Positions 16,902 to 25,914 of a stretch of DNA of 64,000 bases are shown one piece after another (the stretch's first letter is position 1; every line of letters begins with the position of its first letter). The position numbers and the translations under genes are program-made. The notes below the pieces were generated by a model. It did no database searches, was not told the origin of the DNA, and worked only from the letters and a program-made list of their open reading frames with translations. The DNA comes from Myxococcota bacterium. Lineage in GTDB: Bacteria > Myxococcota_A > UBA9160 > UBA6930. Location of the stretch: NCBI GenBank assembly GCA_028277885.1, contig JANQFK010000066.1:1-64000 (forward strand). The letters are read 5' to 3'.

Positions 16902-18305
16902 CTAGGCGATCAGCCCGGTCTCGCGCAGCGCCTCGTCGAGCAGGTCGCCCACCTCGCGGTGGAAGCGGAAGGTGACGTGGCCGCCCTGGTACCAGACGAT
17001 GCGCGGGCGGTCCCAGTGGCGCCACAGGTCGCGCACGTGGTCCGGGGGGACCAGGCGGTCGGCGACGGCGCCGAAGATGAAGCGGCCGGGCTTGGCCACC
17101 TTGGGCTCGAGGGCCAGCGGCGAGACGACGCTCGCCACCTCGGCGACGGCGTCGTGCACCAGGCCGGTGCGCTCGGCGTAGCGGATCTGGAGCGAGGGGC
17201 CGTGGCGCCACAGGGCCCGGACCGTGTCGGCGAGGGGGATGCCCGGGATGGCGCAGCACAGCTCCTCGAGGGAGGCGAGGAGCGCGCAGTTGTAGCCGCC
17301 GAGGGAGAGGCCGTGGACGCCGATGCGGTTGCCGCCCTGGGCGCGGATCCAGGAGACGATGCGGCGCAGGTCCCACATGGCCTGGGCCTCGGCGTGGATG
17401 GTGTCGAGGATGTCGCCGGAGAGGAAGCCGTCGCCGCTGCGCGTGCCCTCCTTGCGCGGGCCGTGGAGGGGCAGCACGCCGATGGCGAGGTTGAGGCCCA
17501 GCTTGTGGTGCAGGCGGGCGGCGCGGAAGGCCTGGAGGTCCACGATGGGGGCGCCCATCTGGTAGCCGTTGATGCAGACCAGCCAGGGGCGCTCGGGGGA
17601 GTCGTGGCGCAGCACCCAGGCGTGGGCGGTGCGGTTGCGCGGCTTGGCGAGCCAGCGGTCGCGGCCGGGCTCCTCGGGGTGGGGGCTGTAGCCGCTCTCG
17701 AAGGAGAGGTGCTCGTACTCGAGGCCGCGGCTCGAGGTACGCAGCAGCTGGGGGCTCTCGAGCACCGGCGGCGCGCGGTGGTAGTCGGCGGGCTTCTCGA
17801 GCCAGCCGCGGTCGCGGAAGAGCTCCTCGGCCTGGCGCACCTCGTCGCGGATGCGGCCTTGCTCGCTGCTCTTCGGCAGGGGCATCGTGAGGTGCATGGT
17901 GGCGAGCAGGGCGTCGTCGATGGCGACCTGGCTGGCGAGCTTGACCGAGGGGGCCGGGGTGGGGACGTCCTCCACGTGGGGATCCTGGTGGACCGAGATG
18001 GCGCCGGCGGCGATGAAGGAGGCGGCGGAGACCAGCACCAGCACGGCGCCGGTGCCGAAGCCGGCCACGAAGAACGCCGGGAACGCGAGGGGCACGCCGA
18101 GCAGACCGCCGAGGGCGGCGAAGTGGGGGATGCGGGCGTCGCCGGGGAAGAGCAGGGTCGCCATGCCCGAGGAGAGCAGCAGGCAGCCGGGAATCACCGA
18201 GAAGAAGAAGCCCACCACGCCGAAGCTCGCCGCACACCAGAGCCAGGAGAGCCCGGCGGCGATGGGGACGATGGAGAGCGGGGACCAGCGCGGGGGCTCG
18301 AACAT
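16902..18305 (-). CDS. Membrane-anchored alpha/beta hydrolase
   Basis: A 467-residue protein. Three to four hydrophobic helices fill residues 1-100, then comes a soluble alpha/beta-hydrolase domain. The nucleophile elbow is GLSLGG, preceded by NRIGVH. A late Asp (AVADRLVPP) and His (GGHVTF) complete a plausible Ser-Asp-His triad. The oxyanion region is near VCINGYQMG. The N-terminal helices suggest it is tethered to the inner membrane. The start has GGAGGAG just upstream. It is divergent from the M20 amidohydrolase gene, and the two promoters appear to share the sequence TACCCTA at 18347-18353. The substrate is unknown. Confidence 0.75.
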   Translation of the reverse strand: MFEPPRWSPLSIVPIAAGLSWLWCAASFGVVGFFFSVIPGCLLLSSGMATLLFPGDARIPHFAALGGLLGVPLAFPAFFVAGFGTGAVLVLVSAASFIAAGAISVHQDPHVEDVPTPAPSVKLASQVAIDDALLATMHLTMPLPKSSEQGRIRDEVRQAEELFRDRGWLEKPADYHRAPPVLESPQLLRTSSRGLEYEHLSFESGYSPHPEEPGRDRWLAKPRNRTAHAWVLRHDSPERPWLVCINGYQMGAPIVDLQAFRAARLHHKLGLNLAIGVLPLHGPRKEGTRSGDGFLSGDILDTIHAEAQAMWDLRRIVSWIRAQGGNRIGVHGLSLGGYNCALLASLEELCCAIPGIPLADTVRALWRHGPSLQIRYAERTGLVHDAVAEVASVVSPLALEPKVAKPGRFIFGAVADRLVPPDHVRDLWRHWDRPRIVWYQGGHVTFRFHREVGDLLDEALRETGLIA

Positions 18306-18405
18306 CGGGGCTCCTCCGGGTCGCGTCGCCGACGGTCGCCTACCCTACGCCGGGGCGTCTCGTCGGAACGCGGAGACCGCTGAGGATAAGAAACGGGGGG
18401 TCGGG

Positions 18406-19725
18406 ATGCGACGCGCGCTCGCGGGCTTTCTCGGGGCGCTGCTGCTCGCCCCCACGGCGGCGGCAGCCGGGGCCGAGGCTGGGGCGAAGGCGGGCAGCCT
18501 CGCCGCCGCCATCGACGCCCGGGCGGCGGCGGTGGAGCCCCAGGTGATCGCCTGGCGGCGGGACTTCCACCGGCACCCGGAGCTCTCGAACCGGGAGACG
18601 CGCACCGCCGGCATCGTGGCCCGGGAGCTCGAGCGCCTGGGGCTGCGGGTGCGCACCGGCGTGGCCCACACCGGCGTGGTGGGGGTGCTCGAGGGCGGGC
18701 GCCCGGGGCCGGTGGTGGCCCTGCGGGCCGACATGGACGCGCTGCCCGTCACCGAGGAGGTGGACCTGCCCTTCGCGTCGAAGGTGCGCACCACCTACCT
18801 CGGGCGCGAGGTGGGCGTGATGCACGCCTGCGGCCACGACGCCCACACCGCCATCCTGCTCGGCGTGGCCGAGGCCCTGGCCCACGCCCGGGCCGAGCTG
18901 CCGGGCACGGTGGTGTTCCTGTTCCAGCCCGCCGAGGAGGGCGCGCCGCCGGGCGAGGGCGGCGGTGCGCGCATGATGATCGCCGAGGGCGCGCTGCGGG
19001 ATCCCCGGCCCGAGGCGGTGTTCGCGCTCCACGTGGTGCCCCAGCACGCGGCGGGGCAGATCGCGCTACGCGCGGGCGGCGTGATGGCGGGCTCGGACCG
19101 CCTCGAGATCCTCGTGCGCGGGCGCCAGACCCACGCCGCCTACCCGTGGCTCGGCATCGACCCCATCGCGGTGGCGTCGCGGATCGTGCTGGCGCTCCAC
19201 GCCATCCCGGGGCGCCGGGTGGACGCGCGCCACCCCTCGGTGGTGTCGATCGGCGCCATCCACGGCGGCGTGCGCCACAACATCATCCCCGACGAGGTGG
19301 AGCTGCTGGGCACGATCCGCACCCTCGAGCCGAGCCAGCAGGAGCCGATCCACGCGCGCATCCGCGAGACGGTGCGGGGCATCACCGAGAGCGCGGGCGC
19401 CCAGAGCCAGGTGGCGATCGTCGAGGGCTACCCGGTCACCTACAACGATCCGGCGCTCGTCGCACGCATGACCCCCACCCTGCGCCGGGTGGCGGGCGCG
19501 GGGAACCTGGTGGAGGGGCTCCCGCGCACCGGCGCCGAGGACTTCTCGTTCTTCGCCCAGCAGGCGCCGGGGATCTACCTGTGGCTCGGCATCCGGCCGC
19601 CGGAGGTGGCCGAGGCCGACGCGGCGCCGAACCACTCACCGCGCTTCTTCGTGGACGAGAGCGCGCTGGTGCTGGGCGTGCGGGCGCTCTCGCACCTGGC
19701 GGCGGACTACCTCCAGGGCGGGTAG
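18406..19725 (+). CDS. Exported M20-family amidohydrolase (amidase/carboxypeptidase)
   Basis: A 439-residue protein with a signal peptide (about 1-21, LLLAPTAAAA-G) and a complete M20D metal site: RRDFHRHPELS, RADMDALPV, GVMHACGHDAHTA and QPAEEGAPPGEGGGARMM carry metal-binding His, Asp, Cys and Glu residues typical of hippurate and IAA-amino-acid hydrolases. The dimerisation domain follows, then the C-terminal metal ligands (RTGAEDFSFF). Family members remove N-acyl groups from amino acids. The ATG at 18406 is chosen because the signal peptide begins there. Export is unusual for this cytoplasmic-leaning family, but it is seen in environmental bacteria. Confidence 0.85.
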   Translation: MRRALAGFLGALLLAPTAAAAGAEAGAKAGSLAAAIDARAAAVEPQVIAWRRDFHRHPELSNRETRTAGIVARELERLGLRVRTGVAHTGVVGVLEGGRPGPVVALRADMDALPVTEEVDLPFASKVRTTYLGREVGVMHACGHDAHTAILLGVAEALAHARAELPGTVVFLFQPAEEGAPPGEGGGARMMIAEGALRDPRPEAVFALHVVPQHAAGQIALRAGGVMAGSDRLEILVRGRQTHAAYPWLGIDPIAVASRIVLALHAIPGRRVDARHPSVVSIGAIHGGVRHNIIPDEVELLGTIRTLEPSQQEPIHARIRETVRGITESAGAQSQVAIVEGYPVTYNDPALVARMTPTLRRVAGAGNLVEGLPRTGAEDFSFFAQQAPGIYLWLGIRPPEVAEADAAPNHSPRFFVDESALVLGVRALSHLAADYLQGG

Positions 19726-19737
19726 CGCGGGGGCGCG

Positions 19738-20079
19738 TCAGTCCCTCTCGGCCGCCATGTCGGCGCAGGCGTCCACCAGCGCGCGGAACTCGGGCGTCGG
19801 CGGGGAGACGCGCACCCCGTAGCCCATGAAGGCCTCGGCGACCGTGTCCGGCCGCATGTGGCTCCAGTGGACGAGCTCCACCTCGATCCCCACGGGCTCG
19901 CCGCCGCCGGCGTCGATCAGCACGCCGAAGTGGGTGCCCTCGTCCATCAGGATCTCGGACTCGAGGTACACGCCCTCGAGCGAGATGTTCACCACCTTGG
20001 CGTCGTAGCCGCCCTTGGAGGTGACGATCCGGCAGGGGAGGTCGCAGGGGATACGGGGATGCTTCCGCTTCACGTCCAT
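19738..20079 (-). CDS. PilZ-domain protein
   Basis: A 113-residue single-domain protein. It opens with KRKHPRIPCDLPCRI, a fair RxxxR-type motif, followed by the NISLEGVYLES stretch corresponding to the (D/N)xSxxG motif. Together these form the c-di-GMP site of PilZ domains. It likely acts as a small cytoplasmic c-di-GMP receptor. GGGAGT precedes the ATG. The gene converges on the M20 amidohydrolase gene. Confidence 0.8.
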   Translation of the reverse strand: MDVKRKHPRIPCDLPCRIVTSKGGYDAKVVNISLEGVYLESEILMDEGTHFGVLIDAGGGEPVGIEVELVHWSHMRPDTVAEAFMGYGVRVSPPTPEFRALVDACADMAAERD

Positions 20080-20156
20080 CGGAGACTCCCGGTGGCAGGG
20101 GCTTCCGGGGAGGGATCGGCGGGACGGGGGTGGGGATTGAGCGGGGGCCGGGACGC

Positions 20157-20624
20157 TCAGGGGGGGCCGCCCGGGCCGGGCACGAGCACCCGGTCCGTGC
20201 CGTCGAAGGGCGGCGTGTAGACCGCGTAGGCGGCGGCGGGCTCCTCGGAGGCATTGGTGAAGGCGTGCACGGTGCCGCGGGGCACGTAGAGGACCGAGCC
20301 CGGGCCCACGGTGCGCTCCTCGTCTCCGAGCCGCATGGGGCCGTGGCCGCGCAGGATCACCACCAGCAGGTCGTGGCGATCGTGGCGGTGGGGCGGCTCG
20401 CCGCTGCGGATCCAGACCACGTGGTGGCTGGTGGTGGCGTCGCGGCCGATCTCGTAGGCGGCGAAGTCCTCCTCGGGCGGGATGCCGGCGAAGTCGACCA
20501 GGCCCGCGAGGGGCTCGGTGAGGCGGCCCTCGGGCAGCCGCGCGTCGAGCACCGCGGGCGGCGGCGCCGGCGCGCAGCCCAGGAGCAGGGCGGTCGCGAG
20601 CAGGAGGCGGCGGAGGTCGCGCAT
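20157..20624 (-). CDS. Cupin-domain lipoprotein
   Basis: A 155-residue protein with a lipoprotein signal (LLLATALLLGC, cysteine near residue 17). A cupin barrel follows: HRHDRHDLLVVILRGHGPM supplies the first metal-binding motif with several His, and PGSVLYVPRGTVHAF the second. Function within the cupin superfamily cannot be assigned. It starts 12 nt past the stop of the isoaspartate methyltransferase gene, so the two likely form an operon of exported, lipid-anchored proteins. Confidence 0.72.
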   Translation of the reverse strand: MRDLRRLLLATALLLGCAPAPPPAVLDARLPEGRLTEPLAGLVDFAGIPPEEDFAAYEIGRDATTSHHVVWIRSGEPPHRHDRHDLLVVILRGHGPMRLGDEERTVGPGSVLYVPRGTVHAFTNASEEPAAAYAVYTPPFDGTDRVLVPGPGGPP

Positions 20625-20636
20625 GCCGCTGGAATG

Positions 20637-21356
20637 CTAGGGCTTGCGCACCTCGCCCGTCATGGGGACGAAGCGCACGGGGAAGACCCGCTCGATCTCG
20701 TAGCCCTCCTCGGTGCGGCGGTGCACCTCGAGCTCCTGGAAGAGGTCGCCGACGGGGATCACCAGGCGGCCGCCCGGGGCGAGCTGGTCGATCAGCGCCG
20801 GCGGCACCACGGGCGCGGCCGCGGTCACCACGATGGCGTCGAAGGGCGCGGCCTCGGGCCAGCCGCCATAGCCGTCCCCCTGGCGCAGCGCGATGCCGCC
20901 GTAGCCGAGGCGCTCGAGGGTGCGGCGCGCCTGCTCGGCCAGCGGCGCCAGGATCTCGATGCTGTGCACCTCGGCGCCGAGCTCGGCGAGGACGGCGGCC
21001 TGGTAGCCCGAGCCGGTGCCGATCTCGAGCACCCGGGCACCGGGCCCGGCGGCGGCGAGCTCGGTCATCACCGCCACCGTGTAGGGCTGGCTGATGGTCT
21101 GGCCGTGGCCGATGGGGAGCGGCTGGTCCGCGTAGGCGGAGCCGCGCCACGCCTCGGGCACGAACTCGTGGCGAGGCACACGACGCAGTGCGTCGAGAAC
21201 GGCGGGATCCGTGACGCCGCGCGCCTCGATCTGATCGGCCACCATGCGCTCCCGCGCGGCCCGGGTGGGATCCTCGGGGTCGGAGGACGGGACCCTGGGC
21301 GGCTCGCCGCAGGCGGCGAGGGCGAGCAGGGCCGGTGCGAGGTGGCGGACGGGCAA
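20637..21356 (-). CDS. pcm: Lipid-anchored protein-L-isoaspartate O-methyltransferase
   Basis: The methyltransferase core is clear: RMVADQIEARGVTDPAVLDALRRVPRHEFVP, the PIGHGQTISQPY motif, the SAM-binding GARVLEIGTGSGYQAAVLAEL, and the final PVRFVPMTG. PCM enzymes methylate L-isoaspartyl residues to repair aged proteins. I choose a TTG start at 21356 because GGGAG lies before it and the product then begins with a lipobox (LLALAAC). That gives 239 residues, about the usual size plus the leader. An ATG at 21392 adds 12 residues. A lipoprotein PCM would act on periplasmic proteins. Confidence 0.85.
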   Translation of the reverse strand: MPVRHLAPALLALAACGEPPRVPSSDPEDPTRAARERMVADQIEARGVTDPAVLDALRRVPRHEFVPEAWRGSAYADQPLPIGHGQTISQPYTVAVMTELAAAGPGARVLEIGTGSGYQAAVLAELGAEVHSIEILAPLAEQARRTLERLGYGGIALRQGDGYGGWPEAAPFDAIVVTAAAPVVPPALIDQLAPGGRLVIPVGDLFQELEVHRRTEEGYEIERVFPVRFVPMTGEVRKP

Positions 21357-21545
21357 GGCGGACTCCCAGCAGGGTCGCCCTCGGATTTGCATCCCGCGTG
21401 CCAGCCCTGTTGGGGCCCGCGCCAGCGCCGGGCCGCCCCTGCGCCGGCGTCGCGCGGCCCCCGGGCCGACGGCGTGGGGCCGGGCGCCCTGCCCTCTTCC
21501 GCCCCGCTGCGGCGGAATCGGCCCCCCGCCGGCGGGGGGCGGCGA

Positions 21546-21551
21546 TACAAT
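21546..21551 (+). promoter_or_regulatory. -10-like element of plsB
   Basis: TACAAT ends 7 nt before the plsB ATG, the best -10 match in the window. A perfect GC palindrome (GCCCCCCGCCGGCGGGGGGC) lies just upstream, about 21523-21542. No Shine-Dalgarno site is visible, so the transcript may be leaderless. Confidence 0.45.
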
Positions 21552-21558
21552 CCGCGCG

Positions 21559-23943
21559 ATGACGCGCCCGCTGCCCGAGCGCCCCCGCGTGGAGGAGCCC
21601 GACTGGCCCGCCGCCGAGGGCCAACCGGTGCTGTTCCTGCTGGATGCCGCGAGCCCGCTGGAGGAGTCGCTGCTGCGCGGCTGGATCGAGCGCCACCAGC
21701 CGAACGGCGTGGCGGCGGACGCGATCCGGATCCCCGCCACCCGGCGCCGGCGGGGCCGGCGCACGCCGGACCCCCGCCTCGAGGACGCGCTGGCCACCGG
21801 GGAGGATCCGCTGCTGGCGCCGCTGCGGGTGGTGTGGCTGGCGCGCAAGCGCGGCGGCCGGCGCGCGGTGCAGGTCGCCGACGTGCTGCGCCTCGGCGAC
21901 CCGCGGGACCCGGGCCGGCTGCGCGAGCAGTGGGTGGCGCGCCATGCGCCCGAGCGCTGCCGGATCGTGGCGGGCCAGCCCGCCCCGGCCTCGGAGCTGC
22001 GCCACCGCTGGACCGAGACCTGCGACGCCGACGTGGCCCAGACCATCGGCCTGCCGGAGTTCGTGACGCGCCAGGCGGGGCTGGCCCTCGAGCGCGCCGA
22101 GCGTCGCCTGCGCGGCGCCCGCTACAAGGTCCCGCGCTTCGTCCACGACGACATCCTCTCGCGGCCGGCCTTCCGCGGCGGCCTGGCGCGACTGGCCCGG
22201 ACCCAGGAGCGCAACGAGGAGCGCGTGCTGCGCCAGGCGCGCCGCTACCTGCGCGAGATCGCCGCTACGCACAGCCCGTTCATGATCGACCTCGTGACCC
22301 AGCTGTGGAAGCGGCTGTTCAGCCGGGGCTACCGCGAGCTGCGCTACGACCGCGGCGAGCTCGAGGGGGTGGGCTACCTCGCCCAGCGCCACCCGCTCGT
22401 CTTCCTGCCCACCCACAAATCGAACCTCGACCACCCCGTGCTCCAGTGGATGCTCCACGAGAACGGGCTGCCGCCGAACCACACCGCCGGCGGCATCAAC
22501 ATGAACTTCTTCCCGCTGGGACCGCTGGTGCGGCGCAGCGGCGTGTTCTTCATCCGGCGCACCTTCAAGGACAACGAGGTCTACAAGTTCGTCCTCCAGC
22601 ACTACATCGACTACCTGATCGAGAAGCGCTTCTCCCTCGAGTTCTTCGTCGAGGGCGGGCGCTCGCGGTCGGGCAAGCTCCTGCCGCCGCGCTACGGGCT
22701 GCTCGCCTACGTGGTGGACGCCTACCGCCGCGGGCGCAGCGACGACGTGCTGCTGCTCCCCACCTCCATCGCCTACGACCAGATCTCCGACGTGGGCGAC
22801 TACGCGGCCGAGGCCCGGGGCGGCGCGAAGGAGCGCGAGAGCTTCGGCTGGTTCGTGCGCTTCATCCGCCGGCTGCGGCGCCAGTACGGCAACATCGAGA
22901 TCCGCTTCGGCGAGCCCGTCTCGCTCCAGAAGGCCCTCGGCCAGCCCGATCCCGACGCCCACCCCGACCCCGACGAGAAGAGCCTCGCGCTCCAGAAGCT
23001 CGCCTTCGAGGTGTGCGTGCGCATCAACCGCGCCACGCCGATCACGCCCACCTCGCTCGTCACCCTGGCGCTGCTGGGCCGCGGCGACCGCGCGCTCTCG
23101 GTGGCGGAGATGCGCGAGGCCCTCACCAACCTGCTCGCCTACGTGACGCGGCGCGAGCTGCCCACCACCGAGTCCGAGGCACTCGAGAGCGACGAGGGCG
23201 TGCGCTTCACCCTCGACCGGCTGGTGGACAACGGCGTGCTCACCTGCTTCTCCGAGGGGCCCGAGCCCGTCTACGGCATCGGCCCCGGCCAGCACCTGGC
23301 CGCCGCCTACTACCGCAACACGGTGATCCACTTCTTCGTGAACGGCGCCATCGCCGAGCTGGCGCTGCTGCGCGTCTCGGAGATCGAGGAGGAGCAGGAC
23401 CTGCGCGAGCCGTTCTGGAACGAGGTGCTGGAGCTGCGCGACCTGCTGAAGTTCGAGTTCTTCTTCGCCGAGAAGGACTCCTTCGTGAACGAGACCCGCC
23501 AGGAGCTCTCGCTCCACGACCCGCGCTGGGAGGCCCGGGTGCGCCACGGCCGCGACGCCGTGCAGGCCCTCTACGCGCGGCTGCGCCCCTTCCACTCCCA
23601 CCGCATCCTGCGGCCCTTCCTCGAGGCCTACCGCGTGGCCGCCGACGCGCTGGCCGCGCGCGAGCCCGACGCCGAGTTCGATGAGCGCCGCTTCCTCGAC
23701 GACTGCCTGGCCCTCGGCAAGCAGTACACCCTGCAGCGCCACATCCGCAGCGAGGAGTCGGTCTCGAAGGTGCTGTTCGGCAACGGGCTGCGCCTGGCGC
23801 GCAACCGCGAGCTCGTCGAGCCCGGCGGCCCCGAGCTGGCCGAGCGGCGCCACGCCTTCGCCAAGCAGCTCAGCGCCGTGATCCGCCGCATCGACGCCGT
23901 GGAGGCGCTGGTGCGCGCGCGGCACGCGGGGCTGATGGACTGA
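21559..23943 (+). CDS. plsB: Glycerol-3-phosphate 1-O-acyltransferase PlsB
   Basis: A 794-residue protein, the usual PlsB length. The acyltransferase motifs are in order: H286-KSNL-D291 (the HX4D catalytic motif), then GGINMNFFPLGPLVRR, then FFVEGGRSRSGK for glycerol-3-phosphate binding, then LLLPTSIAYDQI. PlsB moves an acyl group from acyl-ACP or acyl-CoA to position 1 of glycerol-3-phosphate, the first step of phospholipid synthesis, at the inner membrane. The ATG at 21559 is favoured over in-frame codons upstream, because conserved PlsB-like sequence begins shortly after it and a TACAAT hexamer lies just before it. Confidence 0.93.
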   Translation: MTRPLPERPRVEEPDWPAAEGQPVLFLLDAASPLEESLLRGWIERHQPNGVAADAIRIPATRRRRGRRTPDPRLEDALATGEDPLLAPLRVVWLARKRGGRRAVQVADVLRLGDPRDPGRLREQWVARHAPERCRIVAGQPAPASELRHRWTETCDADVAQTIGLPEFVTRQAGLALERAERRLRGARYKVPRFVHDDILSRPAFRGGLARLARTQERNEERVLRQARRYLREIAATHSPFMIDLVTQLWKRLFSRGYRELRYDRGELEGVGYLAQRHPLVFLPTHKSNLDHPVLQWMLHENGLPPNHTAGGINMNFFPLGPLVRRSGVFFIRRTFKDNEVYKFVLQHYIDYLIEKRFSLEFFVEGGRSRSGKLLPPRYGLLAYVVDAYRRGRSDDVLLLPTSIAYDQISDVGDYAAEARGGAKERESFGWFVRFIRRLRRQYGNIEIRFGEPVSLQKALGQPDPDAHPDPDEKSLALQKLAFEVCVRINRATPITPTSLVTLALLGRGDRALSVAEMREALTNLLAYVTRRELPTTESEALESDEGVRFTLDRLVDNGVLTCFSEGPEPVYGIGPGQHLAAAYYRNTVIHFFVNGAIAELALLRVSEIEEEQDLREPFWNEVLELRDLLKFEFFFAEKDSFVNETRQELSLHDPRWEARVRHGRDAVQALYARLRPFHSHRILRPFLEAYRVAADALAAREPDAEFDERRFLDDCLALGKQYTLQRHIRSEESVSKVLFGNGLRLARNRELVEPGGPELAERRHAFAKQLSAVIRRIDAVEALVRARHAGLMD

Positions 23944-24065
23944 GCGTCGGCCGGGGCCGGCGCGGCGCCCGTCCGGCCCCTGCCTCCCCGCGCTCTGCGC
24001 GCTCCGTGCCACCACGCCCCGGAGGGGGCTCGCAGCCCATCGCCCCCCTCGGATGCGGGGGATCC

Positions 24066-24098
24066 CCTGGGCCGGGTTCGGCCCACGTAGGCATTTTT
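24066..24098 (+). terminator. Terminator downstream of plsB
   Basis: TGGGCCG-GGTT-CGGCCCA (24068-24085) is followed after 8 nt by TTTTT (24094-24098). It lies 125 nt past the plsB stop. The AT-rich patch just beyond (CCCCAATATTGCATG) may serve the next gene as promoter. Confidence 0.6.
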
Positions 24099-24220
24099 CC
24101 CCAATATTGCATGCGAGCTTCCGCTGAATGGTCCACTCTAGGGACCTCGATGGCGGATCCCCCCGCGATGCCGGGCCTCCGGGGTCGGACCCGCCCACCC
24201 TACTAGGAGCGAACCAACCG

Positions 24221-25801
24221 ATGAAGCTGCACCGCGCCCCCATGCTGATCCTGGCAGCGGCGTTCCTCGCCTCGACCGGCGCCCACGCCAACGAGTTCGT
24301 GGGCGACCTCGTCTACTGCGACGAGAACGCCAACGGCATCTACGAGCCCGCCCTCGGCGACTTCCCGCTGAACGGCGTTACGGTGAACATGGTCTGCGAC
24401 GAGGTCCAGCCCGACGGCTCCCTCGCACCCTGCGGCGACCCGCAGCAGGCCGTGAGCGGCGTGCCGCCCTCGGCGCCGGAGCTCGCGGACTTCGCCGACC
24501 CCGCCAACTGCGGCGACGCGATCGACTACGACCCCTTCCTCGACTTCGACGGCCGCTACATCGTGCGCGTTCCGAACTGCACGACCGTGGGGCTCACCGA
24601 CACCGTGGTGTGCCGGGTCGAGGTCGACCCCAGCACGCTGCCCATGGACTGCAACGTGCTGGTGACCCCCCAGGCCGGCGGCCCGCCGGACGACGGCAAC
24701 GGCGACGGCGACTTCTGCGATCCCGAGGACGGGCCCTTCCCCGAGGGCCAGGTGCTCGGCAACCTGCCCTCGGCCGGCGGCTGCGAGGCGCGCCCCGACG
24801 ATCCGCCCGACGACGGCGCCTACAACCCGGTGATCTTCACCGTGGGCAGCGACCGCTGCTCGCCCCCGAACGACTTCGGCTACACGCCGGGCGTCGCCGG
24901 GGCCTGCGAGATCGAGGTCGACAAGACCTGCTGCGTCTGTGACTCGGGCAAGGGCGACGGCGACTCGGACTCCGACTCGGACTCGCACTCCGATTCCGGG
25001 TCCGACTCCGACTCCGGCTCGGACTCGGACTCCGGCTCGGACTCCGGCGGCAAGCACTGGAAGAAGAGGTGGGGCTCCGACTCGGATTCGGACTCGGATT
25101 CCGGCTCGGACTCCGACTCGGGCTCGGACTCGGACTCCGGCTCGGATTCGGATTCCGGCGGGAAGAAGGGAGACCCCGAGGTCTGCGAGTGCGTGCCCAG
25201 CAAGGACGCCTGCGAGATCTCCGGCAAGGGCAGTGGCGACAGCGACAGCGACAGTGGGAGCGACAGCGACAGCGGCAAGAGCGACAAGCGCTGGAGCTGG
25301 TGGAAGCACTACCGCGGTGGCGATGGCGACAGCGACAGCTCGAGCGACAGCGACAGCGACAGCGGAAACGGCGGCAAGGGCCACGGGACGGTGAAGTACG
25401 GCTTCAAGATCACCAACCTGGGCGACCCCGCCGACGTCACCAGCGTCTTCGACGTGATGGACCCGGGCGAGGACGAGGAGCTCCTCGACGGGCCGATCTC
25501 CCTCGGGAGCGGTGACATGGCGAGCCTCGAGGCCGTGCGCAAGATCTCCGAGACCACCACGAACACCGTGTTCGTGGAGGCCGTGACCGTTGCCGGCGAG
25601 GTGTGCCAGGCCATGGACGCGGTGACGGTCGAGGTCGACGAGAAGAAGAAGAAGAAGAAGAAGAAGAAGCGCAAGGACGACGAGGACAGCGACTCCGACT
25701 CGGACTCCGACTCCGACTCCGACAAGAAGAAGAAGAAGAAGAACAAGAACAAGAAGAAGAGCAAGAAGAACGGCGCGGACTCGGATTCGGATTCGGACTA
25801 G
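24221..25801 (+). CDS. Secreted Sdr-like protein with SdrD-B-type domain, Ser-Asp repeats and poly-Lys runs
   Basis: A 526-residue exported protein. The signal peptide ends at GAHA (residue 23). Next is [16 protein letters not shown], the opening signature of SdrD-B-like beta-sandwich domains, with many cysteines and Asp-rich loops. From about residue 245 come Ser-Asp and Gly-Ser-Asp repeats in four blocks, separated by short basic or Cys-containing segments and by a second folded stretch (about 390-465). The C-terminus alternates runs of 6-9 lysines with SD repeats. In staphylococci Sdr proteins are surface adhesins; here there is no LPXTG or PEP-CTERM anchor. AGGAG lies 11 nt before the ATG. 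An extracellular, calcium- or matrix-binding role is inferred. Confidence 0.8.
   Translation: MKLHRAPMLILAAAFLASTGAHANEFVGDLVYCDENANGIYEPALGDFPLNGVTVNMVCDEVQPDGSLAPCGDPQQAVSGVPPSAPELADFADPANCGDAIDYDPFLDFDGRYIVRVPNCTTVGLTDTVVCRVEVDPSTLPMDCNVLVTPQAGGPPDDGNGDGDFCDPEDGPFPEGQVLGNLPSAGGCEARPDDPPDDGAYNPVIFTVGSDRCSPPNDFGYTPGVAGACEIEVDKTCCVCDSGKGDGDSDSDSDSHSDSGSDSDSGSDSDSGSDSGGKHWKKRWGSDSDSDSDSGSDSDSGSDSDSGSDSDSGGKKGDPEVCECVPSKDACEISGKGSGDSDSDSGSDSDSGKSDKRWSWWKHYRGGDGDSDSSSDSDSDSGNGGKGHGTVKYGFKITNLGDPADVTSVFDVMDPGEDEELLDGPISLGSGDMASLEAVRKISETTTNTVFVEAVTVAGEVCQAMDAVTVEVDEKKKKKKKKKRKDDEDSDSDSDSDSDSDKKKKKKNKNKKKSKKNGADSDSDSD
24951..25162 (+). repeat. Ser-Asp repeats encoded with TCN serine codons
   Basis: Two blocks of tandem GAC-TCG/TCC codons, interrupted by a short Lys/Trp-rich insert at about 25050-25077. 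Serine is written with TCG or TCC in both. Confidence 0.85.
25237..25371 (+). repeat. Ser-Asp repeats encoded with AGY serine codons
   Basis: Two blocks of GAC-AGC/AGT codons flank a basic Trp-rich insert (about 25282-25315). Serine is written almost entirely with AGC or AGT, unlike the blocks before and after. Confidence 0.85.
25639..25800 (+). repeat. Alternating poly-lysine and Ser-Asp codon runs
   Basis: A run of AAG codons, then GAC-TCC repeats, then a second AAG/AAC run, then GAC-TCG/GAT-TCG repeats up to the stop codon. Confidence 0.85.
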
Positions 25802-25838
25802 TCGCGAGACCGACAGCCCGCTTGCGGGCCAGACACGA

Positions 25839-25878
25839 AGGGGCGGGCACGGCGCAGGCCGTGTCCGCCCCTTTGGTC
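25839..25878 (+). terminator. Strong hairpin after the Ser-Asp repeat gene
   Basis: A 15-bp stem with one G-U pair (arms 25839-25853 and 25858-25872) and a 4-nt GCAG loop lies 38 nt past the stop. Only a short T-poor tail follows, as is common in high-GC genomes. Confidence 0.65.
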
Positions 25879-25884
25879 TAAGCT
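25879..25884 (+). promoter_or_regulatory. -10-like element TAAGCT
   Basis: TAAGCT lies 30 nt before the ATG at 25915, directly after the hairpin. The leader carries a GGAGG ribosome-binding site. Confidence 0.35.
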
Positions 25885-25914
25885 CGCCGGAGTGCGCAGG
25901 TCCGGAGGCTCCGG

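Noticed and set aside
24951..25371. CRISPR-like or satellite repeat
   Set aside because: The repeats are in frame inside a signal-peptide-bearing gene and encode Ser-Asp runs; there are no unique spacers.
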